In this document: in pieces, positions 12,712-23,914 of the stretch
How positions within the stretch are numbered: position 1 is the stretch's first letter
Layout: each line of letters begins with the position of its first letter
DNA from: Capsicum annuum
Lineage: Eukaryota; Streptophyta; Magnoliopsida; Solanales; Solanaceae
Length of the DNA: 64,000 bases
NCBI RefSeq assembly: GCF_002878395.1
Contig: NC_061119.1
Location: 46,702,281 to 46,766,280, forward strand
Reading direction: 5' to 3'
The notes under the pieces: model-generated
Databases searched by the model: none
The model's input: only the letters and a program-made list of their open reading frames with translations
What the model was told of the DNA's origin: nothing
Position numbers and translations under genes: made by a program

Positions 12712-15464
12712 TGTAATACCCTGTGTTTTGAAGTTACTGTTCAACCTATGACTCATGCCCTTGAGTCATATGCACACCATACGAGTCGTATGTTCAACAC
12801 TTATCCATGATACTACGTAAGGGGTAATATTTTATCTAAGGTATGACTTAAACCTTGAAAGTAGTAAGGTAATCATACGAGTAATACATGGAAAGTCATA
12901 ACCAAGTTAGTATGAGATGAGGTGAGTTATGTCCAGGTTACAAGAGGATGAGTGCTAGTCGTATGACTTGTTACGAGTCATAAGTTATGACTAGTATCAT
13001 GATCAGTGAAGGATACAAGAATCAAGTCTTATGTTTTGATATCTTTATAAGTTACTTAGACATTTTTTAAGTCCTCAAATAGCTTCTAGCTCATGAACAA
13101 GTTGAAACATCCCTTAGCGAATAAGTTCTTATAAAGAATATAACTATAGTCATATTCAAATGAGCATAAATTCTTTTATATTAAGAATTTCTTATCTAAA
13201 GACCATCAAATAGATAGATAACTGATTGAGCTTTCCAATGATACCAATTTAACCTTAATATGATATTGGTGTGAAAAGTTATGGCATAATTATTAATGTA
13301 CTATCAGGATGCCAGTAGGGTACGACTTACTGATATGACTCGTAAGCAGACCATACGAGTCGTCAGGAGGAGTCGTACCCATAACTTATGAGTCCTACCC
13401 AAACTTGTTGGGACGATTTCCAGACGTTTTCTAGATGATTTCTAAGGGGCTTTTTGTTCTTTTTCCTTTTTAATACTTCTACCGACGACTTATAACCCTC
13501 AAAGAAGCCTATTTTCTCTCAAAGAAATCAAACACTTAACACGTTAATCTTCACTCCCTCAATCAAGAACAACAACTAGGGTTTCTTAGAGGCAAGAACA
13601 ATTATATGGATTCTTCCCTAAAGCTTCTACTACAGGTATATGGGGTATTCATTAATGGGTACCTTCCATGCATTGAGCCTAAGAAACCTCTTTTTTGTTA
13701 AATTATGTATTATACTCTAATTTATGATCAAGTTCAATGTAAATCATGAAATTCATACATGTTTCTCTATTAGTTTTACATTCAAGCCATGCTATTAGTT
13801 TTTCGTGAGAATTATGGTTCTATATGATTTAAATTCCAAACTCCCGTGTCATGTTAGGTCAATACCATGTCAAGTTGTCAAATTCATGTATTTAATCATG
13901 TAAAAATGATATCCTCTTAAGCTTAACTCATCCCTAAGTTCAAGTTCATGTATTTCACTCCGTTATTGAGATGTCTAATGTTTTGGATCTTTAAATTATG
14001 ACTTTATGTCAATGTTTTAAGTGTTGTTATCGAATTTTGTAACCATTCAGTGCAGGCGGGTTATGAAGACCCGATACTACATGTTTACTTACGTTTCAAA
14101 CTTTTCAATTAATGAGTTAGTCATCCTATGATTTTAATGTTAAACTTAGTTTGTTATGACTATGTTAAACACTATCAGCTTCCTTGTTTATAATTACTTC
14201 AGAATTTGTATGCACTATTGTTTTCAAAATATCATGACCTGAGCTTATCAGTTATCAGTGTATGCACCAGTTAGTATTTAGTATCTTTCACTTGGGAGTA
14301 GGATTTAGCACCCTGTGGGAAGTGTGGGTTCAACGCATCCTACTAAACTAGAAACTGCGTGCCAACGTAGGTTTAGGGAACTCGCTAGAGAGTGTTTCCC
14401 CTTGTCCAATATAGGCTCAGTTTCGTTATCAATCCAGTTCAGGATCTACTCCAATGGAAAGGATAGAACAACCCTCCTCAACGTGGGTCAGACGCTCGAC
14501 TCTATAATAGCTCACATGGTTTAGGTCGGTTACATGATAGCTCCCATAATTTCAGTCACTAATCAATCTATATCAGTTTAGGTTTACTTGATCAAGTAAT
14601 CAGTTTTTTAGTTATTCAAGTTATACAAATATTTCTATTCAGTTATTCGGATCATTACATTACATGCTTTACTTGGTCTTGCATTCATATTACATGTTCA
14701 TGTTTTCATGCTCAGTATCCATACTCGATCCTTAGTTCAGGCTTACAACATGTTCAACGTTCAATGAGATTTACATACAACATTTATGTTTCTACCGCTT
14801 CCCAATATATAGAATTATTTTCAGCTTAAGATTTATAAATCTCACTAAGACTTATCGTTTACACATATAACCATGTATTAAATGTATGTTTCAACAAATA
14901 ACCTATATCCTCAGTTTTAAAGAATGTTTTAAATATTTTTATAATTTAGTGCATGTATCCATATACTCAGTACATTCCAAAATACTGAACCACATATACG
15001 TCTATCTGCTACATTGTCTCATAATGTAGGTGCAAGTTGTAGCCCACGTATCATAATCAGACAATTTGCAGCTACCATCCAACTAGTAATGAGTTCTATT
15101 GTTTTGGGGACTCCAGTCAGTTGTAGTTCATGTACTATATTGTTATTATTCAGATGTATTGATTAGTGGTAGTTGGAGCCATATCCCAGCTATCTATAGT
15201 CAGTATAGTAGAGGCCTCATAGATTACCAATCAGAGTCATGAAATATAATTCACGTTCTTTCTTCAGATTTATCAAGTTGTAAACTTTATTAGTATTACA
15301 TTCAGTCAGATTATGTCATGAGTATTCTTCTACTCAGAAAATTTAGCTTTTATTTACATTATAAATTAGTTGTTTAAGTATCATGCCAGTACATTGGTTA
15401 GCTTGGGATCACTTGCGGTTCTAAGCACCGTGTTACAACTAGGAGGTAGCCTCGAGTTGTGACA
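12712..15464 (+). mobile_element. 3' LTR of element A, 2753 bp
   Basis: It starts TGTAATACCC after the polypurine tract and ends GTTGTGACA, so it has TG...CA ends. The promoter part (12750-13395) carries at least seven copies of a GAGTCGTA / TACGACTC motif, some joined as the palindrome TACGAGTCGTA. Next come 'ttttctctc' near 13511, 'ctagggtttct' near 13575 and a splice-donor-like ACAGGTATAT at 13636. The terminal part shares 'ggttagcttggga' and 'caccgtg' with family alpha LTRs. The small ORF at 14315-14524 is chance. Confidence 0.8.
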
Positions 15465-15957
15465 TCCTCCCACACAGAAAGCTCAACATTCTCACCCCTT
15501 AACTCTTCCATTAATCATACCACTAGTAACCCACTCCTTTGAAATAATAGGAGAAAAAATCCACCCCTATATCGCTAGCATGCATAGTTCTAAATATCTT
15601 TTCCATCTTATCTATAAACTCTTAAGGATCTTTCTAAAATTTAAAACCCGTTAAACCTAGTGGGTTTAGCCTCATAAATAGTCCAACTCAAGTGACTTTA
15701 GATGAACCAGTAAGAAAACCAATATTACTAAACCGATTGGACTCTGATTCCACAAATTGAGTAATCATATAAATGAATTGTCGGAACTTAGCATTGTGAA
15801 TCTCACTTTGAGGGATTTGAGTGTGAATAGTACTGATCCTAGGAGCCTGATCATGGGTCCTCATTCCATAAATAGGGTGAACATCATCTGTGCTAGTCTA
15901 ATTTAGGATGGAGGTTCCAGTTGAAGCCCTCTGACTATCTAACTTTCTTTGATGCAT
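15465..15957 (-). pseudogene. Gag N-terminus of element G1
   Basis: On the minus strand an ATG at 15957-15955 opens a gag-like frame beginning MHQRK. It continues through the conserved gag phrases equivalent to 'FRQFIYMITQFVESES' and 'DPEEFIDKMEKIF', interrupted by several stops. It ends at 15465, where element A begins. The domain order and strand fit the missing N-terminal part of the gag whose C-terminus lies left of 9118. Reading it as one gene split by element A is inference from strand, order and sequence type. Confidence 0.6.
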
Positions 15958-16154
15958 GATCTAAAATGCAAAAAAAAATTATGATTTGGGGAAGTTCAAT
16001 TAAAACTAGACTCTCTGGCACGAACTACAACATGAAGAAATGAACACAATCTTAAATGTCTCGCAGCCTCCACTTATAAGTGTGGCGTGCTACACACCCA
16101 TAAAAGGGACTCTTCTCGACACTTCTTCATAGATACCGTGGGACCCTGAACTTT

Positions 16155-16166
16155 GCCTTGATACCA
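16155..16166 (-). promoter_or_regulatory. tRNA-Met primer binding site of element G1
   Basis: The minus strand reads TGGTATCAAGGC, a slightly mutated form of the TGGTATCAGAGC primer site complementary to the 3' end of plant initiator tRNA-Met. It abuts the left end of the LTR at 16167, which makes that LTR the 5' LTR of the minus-strand element G1. The 198 bases between the gag start (15957) and this site are a short untranslated leader. Confidence 0.75.
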
Positions 16167-17531
16167 AGATTTTCCCTACCTGAGCCAGACCCCTGGCCGC
16201 GATGGGCATCCCTGATCAAATAAAGGCCCAGAAATACCCCTTAGCAATCTATCATAAGCATATTTATAGATAAAAATATGTAGTGGAAAGATAACTCAAT
16301 AAAAAGAATTCGATTACATAAAGAAATGATCCCAAAATTTGGAATTTATTAAATCAAACCTCTTAAGCAATCCCATTTATGAAGCCTCTAAAAAAATAAA
16401 ATTTTTCTAAGTGGGGACAAAGCCCCAGCGATACCACAGAATGAAAGAAAATATAAAACATCTAAAATAGTTCGCCTTCCTAAATATGGAAGCTTACCAA
16501 CTTGGATAATATTTGACCAAATCTTAATACTACCTCGGACTATGAGAATCTGCTTCCGGACATACATTACGAGATAATGTATCCCCCCAAGGACGGTCAA
16601 TACGTGGAATGTATTGGCATGTAGAACTACCCAAAACAACATATGTTTTGTACAAAATAGACAAGGTCATAGAAAAATGACTTACAATATTGAAATCAAA
16701 ACTCATGGGCATAAATAAAGACTTCCAACAATCTCATAGAAAATATAGACTCAACTCTTCACTTTAATTCTAAGCAGATCGTATCCTCGACATTCTCTTT
16801 ACTCCATGGGCTATATGGGTCCAACTTTAACTAGTCATACAAGCCCCCAATCCAAGTTTGTTGCTAGGGTTGGGGTCTCTTCTATATAGTACACCAAAAG
16901 TACAAAGAAAGTATAAAATGATTATCCATATTTCATGACAAAATGAATCCCACATCGGCAAAACACGATTTTGGTTAAGGAGTCTTTGAAACTCTTTCCT
17001 TCTCGGTATATCAAAAGTTATACACGTTCAAAGTTGACCCTTGTACAATCGAATATCAAACTCTGGACGAATCAAAGGCTCTTAGCTCAACATTGTTCTA
17101 AGTGATTTTTAAGAGCATTTGTCACCTCATAAGCACTTCACAAACTAGGATAAAGATCATGACACATGCACTCAAACTATAAATCAAGAACTTAATGAAA
17201 ACACCTTCATTGTGTCGCAATGATATTCCCATTGCTATATCCACCACGATGCACCACTATTGCAACGAGGTTCTAAAATCTAAAAGTGACCCAATCCTCA
17301 TCCGAAAAATCCAAAACTCCCCCGAGACATACTTCTTACATACCTGAACATGAATTGACTTAAAAATTAACATCTCGGGGTGAGAAAGACCAAAATAAAA
17401 ATCCTGAAAGTTTGGAGGCCTTAAAATGACTAAGTTCCCAACACTTAGTGCAAATTTCAAGCCTTAATCCCCTTAAGCATGCAATTATGAGCTGAATTGA
17501 GCTAGGATTAGTATGGGGTATTACAATATCT
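16167..17531 (-). mobile_element. LTR with a primer site on one side and a polypurine tract on the other
   Basis: The left 830 bases align with the G1 3' LTR (2712-3550), and the right end is GGGTATTACA. The first dozen bases are mutated, so the expected TGTCACGACC-like terminus is not intact. A primer site lies on the left (16155-16166) and a polypurine tract, minus-strand CTAAGGGGGAGATAT, lies on the right (17532-17546). The LTR thus serves as 5' LTR for G1 and as 3' LTR for whatever lies to the right. After about 17000 it no longer aligns with the G1 3' LTR. Either the promoter half has diverged or the segment is a recombinant of two LTRs. Confidence 0.65.
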
Positions 17532-19791
17532 CCCCCTTAGAAATATTCATTCTCGAATGAGATAGGTTAGACTTAGAATACTGGGAAACTGAGATGATAT
17601 ATTGAACATACACATCTGGAAACAGATACATAACTGAGTCTGAAATATGGTACATGAACTGAATATTATGAACTGAACTGATTTCTTAAATACATGCAAT
17701 GACATGAGAATGGTTATAAGGCTTGAGATAGAAACAAGTCAACTTATGAGTAACCATTACCTCGAATTGGATCAGGTTTTATGAAGAAGATGAGAGATTT
17801 AGTACATGAAAACTCGGGGTAACATCTCTCCCTTGGGATATTTCATCCCCCGAATAATACTATCTTGGCTGAAATACTAAGAAAAGATTGAGATGATGCA
17901 CGGGGCACTTACGGACAGAATCATGACTGAATATCTAGAATCTGAAACTGATGCATGATGAATGAACTAAGCCAAATTCAAAACTTACATGTATATGAAT
18001 AGTTTACCTCATGTAATGGCCATATTCCTGAAACTTTGGATAGTAAGACTAGATGGAAAGATGTAAAACTATAGGAACTTGTCTGTCTGACTGCTAAACT
18101 GAATTACTGGCAATATGGACTGAATTATGCTAAAAACGTTTACTCAATTATACTTTTCACTTGTACACCAACATGACATTCAAACCTATCGTCATAACCA
18201 CACATAAACTTATAGGCAAACAATTACAAAAGCATATTTCTTATATTCTCTAAACCTCTATCCTTAAAACTTCCATGCACCACCCCAAGCAAACACACAT
18301 AGAATTTTAACTAATCATGACATAAGGAGAGCACTGAAAGTTAGAACACGAGGACCTAAAGCATGAAACAATACTATGCATTACTTGGACACTTAACTGA
18401 GGCTACAGGAAATGAATATCAATAGAATGAACTCTTTAAAAAGGTCTAATCTGAGGACATACATGGCATAATCTGAATGTTGCTGATTATTAAGAGTGTA
18501 CAATGAGTACTTTGAACGAACATACTGTAAAATAGGAGTACATGAGTCATGAGCTACATGACCTGAGTTTTGAGTTCATAAATTTCATGGAATATGATTC
18601 TTACTATTGAGTGAACTGGAACTCCTCTTACTAAAAACTGAAAGCATACATGATTCTATGGAAAGTGCATGAATATTAGCTGTGATCATGGAACTGACAT
18701 GTAAAGCATGAGTGGATATCGAGATGAATAAAAATGAGATATGATCATGGAACTGACATGTAAAGCATGAGTAGACATCAGATAACTATAAACTTTGCAC
18801 TGGGATAAGAATGGGTCGGGCATCATCCTCCCTTACTGTTGTTCTATAACGTATTGGTACCACTACTAGAATGTTAGAGCCTGACTTGGTTACTTCTTCT
18901 ATCATCTCCCCCTTAGATTTAACTCGTCATTATAGGTCTGTATACCCATTAAAAATCTCAAAACTAAACTGCAATCACTTTACTCTAAGTTCATACCATA
19001 TAGGGCTACAACTCTTCTTTCTATTAGCTAAATCTTCAAAGATTCAAACTTAGATTCCAACACTTAACATGGATATACCCAAACCTCCAATGAACCAAAC
19101 TAACTTCGTTCATAGCCTACTAACATCACATCTAACCCATGAGAATTACCATCACACCTAAACATTCAACATCAATAACATATAATTTTGAATCTACATA
19201 CATAAACTCTTGCATAAACTGCTTCAAGCCTACTGATTCACTTTTTGTACAACTAGCCCCACGGATAGATAATCATCTTAATCTAGATAATGCTATCCTA
19301 ACTCTACTACTGCTAAACTTCTAGGTTCATACTTTGAACTCTAGGTCACATGCTGTCATAGAATACTGAAAAAGGATCTAAAAACAATTGTGACTTTGGC
19401 TTAGTGCATGATTTTTGTGAACATGAATGAAGTCCTTCAAACTTCGAAACTTAAAAACACTGATGGGATACTTTTGAGTCTGTGTGCAATCCCTTAACTG
19501 TCTGTGTGGACTATCTGAGAAAGCTTGTCTATAGGAATTTGAGCCTCACTTTTTTTGTTACCTTAAAAAATATGGCAGAGTTGACGTAAGTAGAGCAAGA
19601 TAAAGATCTTTATAAATTTCTTAGAAAATACTTCTAATGCATGATCTGTGACATGAAAGAAGGGAAACATTTCCTAAATGCCCTGTAGCCTCTCGAAGAA
19701 AAGTACAAACTTTTCTATACCATTCCGCAAGACACTAATAGACACAACTTCATAGACACCCTAGGACACTTGAAATCTATGCTCTGATACC
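17532..19791 (-). mobile_element. Gene-less internal region of element B (LARD-like)
   Basis: This is the minus-strand counterpart of the element A interior. The primer-site end (19560-19720) and the block at 17825-17960 are clearly homologous, inverted, to 9955-10070 and 12585-12700. Two polypurine tracts occur in series, at 17532-17546 (next to the LTR end at 17531) and at 17823-17840 ('ctctcccttgg', next to 'ctcggggtaaca'), each followed by similar diverged sequence; this suggests two related 3' ends placed side by side. An internal polypurine-like copy lies at 18903-18918. No gag or pol motif is found; the ORFs at 18871-19053 and 19139-19324 are not recognisable. Confidence 0.6.
19781..19791 (-). 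promoter_or_regulatory. tRNA-Met primer binding site of element B
   Basis: The minus strand reads GGTATCAGAGC, an exact match to the core of the initiator tRNA-Met primer site. It sits directly left of the LTR that begins near 19792-19796, which fixes element B on the minus strand with its 5' LTR on the right. Confidence 0.85.
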
Positions 19792-20801
19792 GCTCTGAGA
19801 CTGCACCTTGGACATCATACGGTGCTTGGAACCACAAGTGACCCCAAGCTAACCCATGAACTGGCATACCATTAAGCAACTGAATTATAATATATTAAAT
19901 AGCTGTTCTTCTGTGCAGAAATATAATCATGACAAAATTTAAGAGTACATTTTACAATCTGATAAAAACTGAGGAAACAACTGAAATTTACATGACTGAC
20001 TCTGACAAACATCTATAAAGCCTCTACTATACTGAATTTAGGTAGTTGTCACATGCCTCCAACTACAACTAATCAATACATATTAAAAATTGAAATACAA
20101 CATAGCACATAAATTAAATCTGACTGGAGTTTCTAAAATATAAGAACTTATCAGCTGCTGGCTAGAAGCTGCAACAGTCTGATTATAATGTGTAGGCTAT
20201 AACTGGTACCTACATTATGAGACAATGTAGCAGATAGACATATTTGTGGATCAGTACTTCCAAAATATACTGTGTAAGCGGGGGTGAATGCAATAAGTAA
20301 AAACTGATTTCATATGTAATATTAAAATATGCATGACTAGGTGTAAGTAGACTCACCAAGAGTTTAATATAAACTAAAAGCTAAAGTATCTTAAAACATG
20401 AGTGACCAACATAATCTGATAAGCTGGTGAATCACTAAACTTAGTTTATTAAAACTTTGTTTTTATAATATAAGTAGAACTGAAGCTGGGATACGGCAAC
20501 ACATGAATATGTGAATATTTAAAACCATAAATATGTGTACTATTTGATCTGATTAACTTAATAATTGAAACCTGGGTGACAGTATGTGTGAAATCTAAGA
20601 AAAAGGGATAACTGGCGTAAACACACTGAGTAGCTGATATATGAATATGGATTACTAGACCACATAAGATAGCTGAGTATAAATGCATGAAAACTGTAGA
20701 ATCTGATAATGCAAGACCAAGCATAAGCATATTTCTAAAATAATCTGTAAATTAAAAGACTGAAATCTATAAAACTGACTATCTAAAAATCTATACACTT
20801 A

Positions 20802-21870
20802 GGCTTCATTTGTTTTTTTATGATTCAGACGTCTGAATCTGAATGCACATCTGAATGATTAAGATGTTGTCTCTAGATCTGAAAACTGAATGATTGAAAC
20901 TATTTTTTTTTCAATATCTTAATGTGTAAAAAATTTATTTGTATACATAATGAAATAAAAAACACAATTCAAATAAAAATTAATTATATATTAAAAAGGT
21001 ATGTAATTTAATACAAAAAAAATATTAGTATTTGATTGAGAATTTTTTTTATTTTTGTTAGTGATATGGAGATGGTTTATAATAGTAGTTGCGGCGACAG
21101 TAATTGATGGTAGTGATTAATAATGTTGGTGGTGATAATTCTGATGGTTGATATTATAGTGACTATTATGATAGTGGCGATTGATGTTGATGGTGGTTGT
21201 TATGATGTGACACTGCTTGATGTTAGTAGTTTAAGGTTTTAATTGTGTTGGCTGAAACATGAATGCATGATGATTGACGATGTGTTGACGCTAGTTAGAG
21301 ATGTTATTTGTTGTGATGGTGGAGATGGTTGTTAGTAGAGATAAATTGTAGCGATGGTACTGATTGAAGTGGTGGTAGAGGTGGCGTTACTAGTGACAAC
21401 GGTGGTGGCAGTCAAAGAATGTGTAGAGGTTGTGATGTATTAGTGGTAGTTAGTGGTGGTGCAAGTTATCATAGATAAGTTGGTTGGTAGTAGGGATTGA
21501 CCGATAGTAGTTGTTGATTGTGGTGTTGTTGACGACAGTGGTGGCGGTGAATATAATTAGAATAAAAGACAATTGTGGTTGGTAACGGTATTTGTTATTG
21601 ATGGTGGTTGTGATGGTGGATGTGGTTTGTGGTGGTGGGTGGTGGTTGACAATGGTGATGGTTACAGAGGTGGTTAGTGGTGGTGACTGTTGATTATGAA
21701 TAGAGTGGTGAATATTCTTTCAGACCTATTAAGACTTGGTGCTAGATCTAAATTATTAAGACTATTGGACCTATTAAGAGTTAAAACCTTAATAAAAATA
21801 AATGCACTTAATGGTCTGAAGTCTGAACCATTCAGATTTAGGCCTCCATTAAGTGCAAACAAATGATGCC
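20802..21870. mobile_element. PIF/Harbinger-type MITE, 1069 bp
   Basis: The terminal inverted repeats are GGCTTCATTTGTTT at the left and, reversed, GGCATCATTTGTTTGC at the right. They are flanked by a TTA duplication (20799-20801 and 21871-21873), the PIF/Harbinger pattern. 'ctgaatctgaatg' near the left end and 'ccattcagattta' near the right end extend the inverted similarity. No transposase frame is present. It lies inside the LTR of element B. Confidence 0.8.
21050..21690. repeat. G/T-rich strand-biased tract inside the Harbinger-type MITE
   Basis: About 640 bases are built from degenerate GGTGGT, GATGGT, TGTTGA and TAGTAG phrases, with very few C on the plus strand. The unit is not a fixed-length tandem repeat; it resembles drifted trinucleotide expansion. 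It fills most of the interior of the MITE. Confidence 0.8.
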
Positions 21871-22469
21871 TTAGTCAAGCAAACCTGAACTGAAGAGACA
21901 CTAAATACTATACTGAGACTGTGGATGCTATCATCTAACCGATATGCTCCAACATGAGCTAATTGGGGTCCAACTTGTAACCCTAGTTGGAAGGGTGTCA
22001 GTACTGTGCCACGGGTACTAACACTGGCTGCATGGATCCAATTAAGTGAAATCGCAAAGGACTAAAGAGTCACCTTCTACTGGAAGGTGCTTTAGTGAGA
22101 TATGTCAACCCTCAATTGGCAGGTTTACATCTTTAACCTATGCTGGCTACGTAGTTCTGGAACACAGGGACTACTACTAAAGGTCACACCTCAACTGGTA
22201 GGTGAGCCCACATCCTTAGGTTTGCTTGGTGCTAAATCTTTCTGCTAGCTCAACTGACTCGGAATACTGAGCTGATCTAATTTTGACTGATAGGATAACT
22301 GGTTGAGCTAATAATACTCATTTATGTTTGGAAACCATTATAAAAAGTATTAAGACAAAGTAAACAGCTAAACTTCGGATATTCATAACCCCCAAGACTC
22401 GATAACATAAACAATAAAAGCATAGAAAAACTTTAAAAGTATAATAAGTAGTCATTGATTAAAAATTCA

Positions 22470-23055
22470 ATCATCTAGGCATTTCATCAAACACTTAGAA
22501 TTTCATAGACTTAAGCATGAGAATGGTTAAACATATGTCAATATCATAATTGCAATATTAAAATCATGGATTTAGGAGATAACATGCGAATAACCATTAT
22601 CCAAATGTGTCAAGGGTGATTTCAAAGAAACTACTTGGCGGAGTGTCTTAAGCATGGGAGTATAGCATGATTACATGACTAAAATCATGAATTGGGGGAT
22701 TTACATGGAATTCACGTGAAATAGGACATGGACGTTTCATCAATACATGTAAAGATCATAATGTGAATCAAAAGAATGTCTTATACATGAGGGAACAATA
22801 GAGTTATATGGTAAAATTCATATCTTGGGGATCCCTATTGAAATTACTTTGAACATGATATGAGAATTTCATCAAACATGTGGATAGCATGAATTTAAAA
22901 CATGGGAATGTTGCTAAAAATCATGAATTTGGGATCTATCATGGAATTCACTTGAATAAAGCATGGGTAAACTCATATTCATGGCATGAGAAATTCAAAA
23001 TCTTGCATGGAATAACACATGGGATGAATTGAATTAAAACACCATGAAGACATGA
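22470..23055. repeat. Diverged internal repeats of the element B LTR
   Basis: Phrases recur at irregular spacing. 'tttcatcaa(a/t)aca' appears near 22483, 22738 and 22866. 'aatcatgaatt(t)ggg' followed by 'catggaattcac' appears near 22683 and 22917, with weaker copies near 22564 and 22818. The repeats are AT-rich and imperfect; no coding function is suggested. Confidence 0.6.
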
Positions 23056-23063
23056 AATTCAAC

Positions 23064-23914
23064 ATGCGACTAAGATCCCTGCCACATAATCGAAGGTATG
23101 TCAGGCATGACTACGGTAAAGGTCTTGGCAAAATAATCCAAGACCACATGATAAGGGAATCACCAGTCCATGCCTAGAATCACATCAAAGTCCACCATAT
23201 CTAACACAATAAGTTCAGATTGAGTAACAAACTCGAGAATGATCACAACACATAACCTATAAACCAGATCCACTACTAAAGAATCACCCACGAAAGTAGA
23301 TACACATAATAGCACAGATATAGATTACCAAGATAAGTCTAACCTCGGTGCATAATAAGTAGACAAATATATATAAGTGGATCTCAGGTCAAATAAAGCA
23401 ATAGTAGACTGATGGCATACTGAGATTGTATTTATAATAACAATATTCTACGACTCTGTCTTTGATCTACTAGGTAGAACATATAAATAACCTCGCCCGT
23501 CAGCGGGGTGGGTGCTTGATTGACCTCTCACCCTACATACCTGAAGACCTCCTTGAGAACCCTTGAGACCACCTCATCTGCCATGCATACCATCTCTAGT
23601 TGGGGGGCACTACACTAATCAGTGGAATACTCTATGCTGTTGGCTTATTTGTCCCACACCAAGGATACTCTCTAAAATAATAGCCGACGGCAATCATAAC
23701 ATACCCTAGGCACTGCACTATTCCCAAATGAATTGGCTAACTCAAAATAACCACCTTGGCTAGAAAGCCCAGAATGTTCAACTCTCAAAAACTAACCGTT
23801 GCTCTAGCTAAAATGATCACTGTAACTAGGATGACCCCCATCAGTAATTTAAAGTGCGTCTTAAATGGGCCTACTAGACTGGCTCTGATACTATAAGATT
23901 GGCGTGGAGGGAAT
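23064..23914 (-). pseudogene. Gypsy gag C-terminus and protease fragment (element G3)
   Basis: The minus strand encodes a broken gag tail (near 23900-23650) and an aspartic protease region. The clearest landmark is MVDFDVILGMDW near 23200-23165, a hallmark phrase of plant gypsy proteases, preceded by a degraded active-site region near 23390. Stops are frequent. RT and everything downstream are missing, cut off at the LTR of element B. The gag part continues on the same strand at 26730-27260, beyond the LTR at 23915-26729. Confidence 0.65.

Larger units (their letters stand above)
9118..15464 (+). mobile_element. Non-autonomous long-LTR element A (LARD-like)
   Basis: This is a plus-strand element with a truncated left LTR (9118-9935), an internal region without any retroelement gene (9936-12711), a polypurine tract and a full right LTR (12712-15464). 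It interrupts the gag of element G1: gag C-terminal coding lies left of 9118 and gag N-terminal coding right of 15464, both on the minus strand. About 400 bases of gag seem to be missing at the site, so a deletion accompanied or followed insertion. No target duplication is visible, as expected if the left end was lost. The internal region is homologous to those at 17822-19791 and 62105-64000 on the opposite strand. Confidence 0.65.
19792..23060 (-). mobile_element. 5' LTR of element B, truncated, with a MITE inside
   Basis: The left end carries 'acggtgcttggaacc' and 'cccaagctaaccc', the inverted form of the terminal blocks of the other long LTRs. The middle shares 'gaagggtgtca' (near 21990) and 'ctacgtagttctgga' (near 22150) with the alpha LTR at 25380-25560. 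A Harbinger-type MITE occupies 20802-21870. The expected promoter end is absent: at about 23060 the sequence changes to gypsy protease coding, so the LTR is truncated there. The ORF at 20449-20730 (minus) lies inside the LTR and has no supporting motif. Confidence 0.65.

Noticed and set aside
20449..20730. 93-codon minus-strand ORF
   Set aside because: It lies wholly inside the R/U5 part of the element B LTR, and the homologous part of the alpha LTRs does not keep it open.
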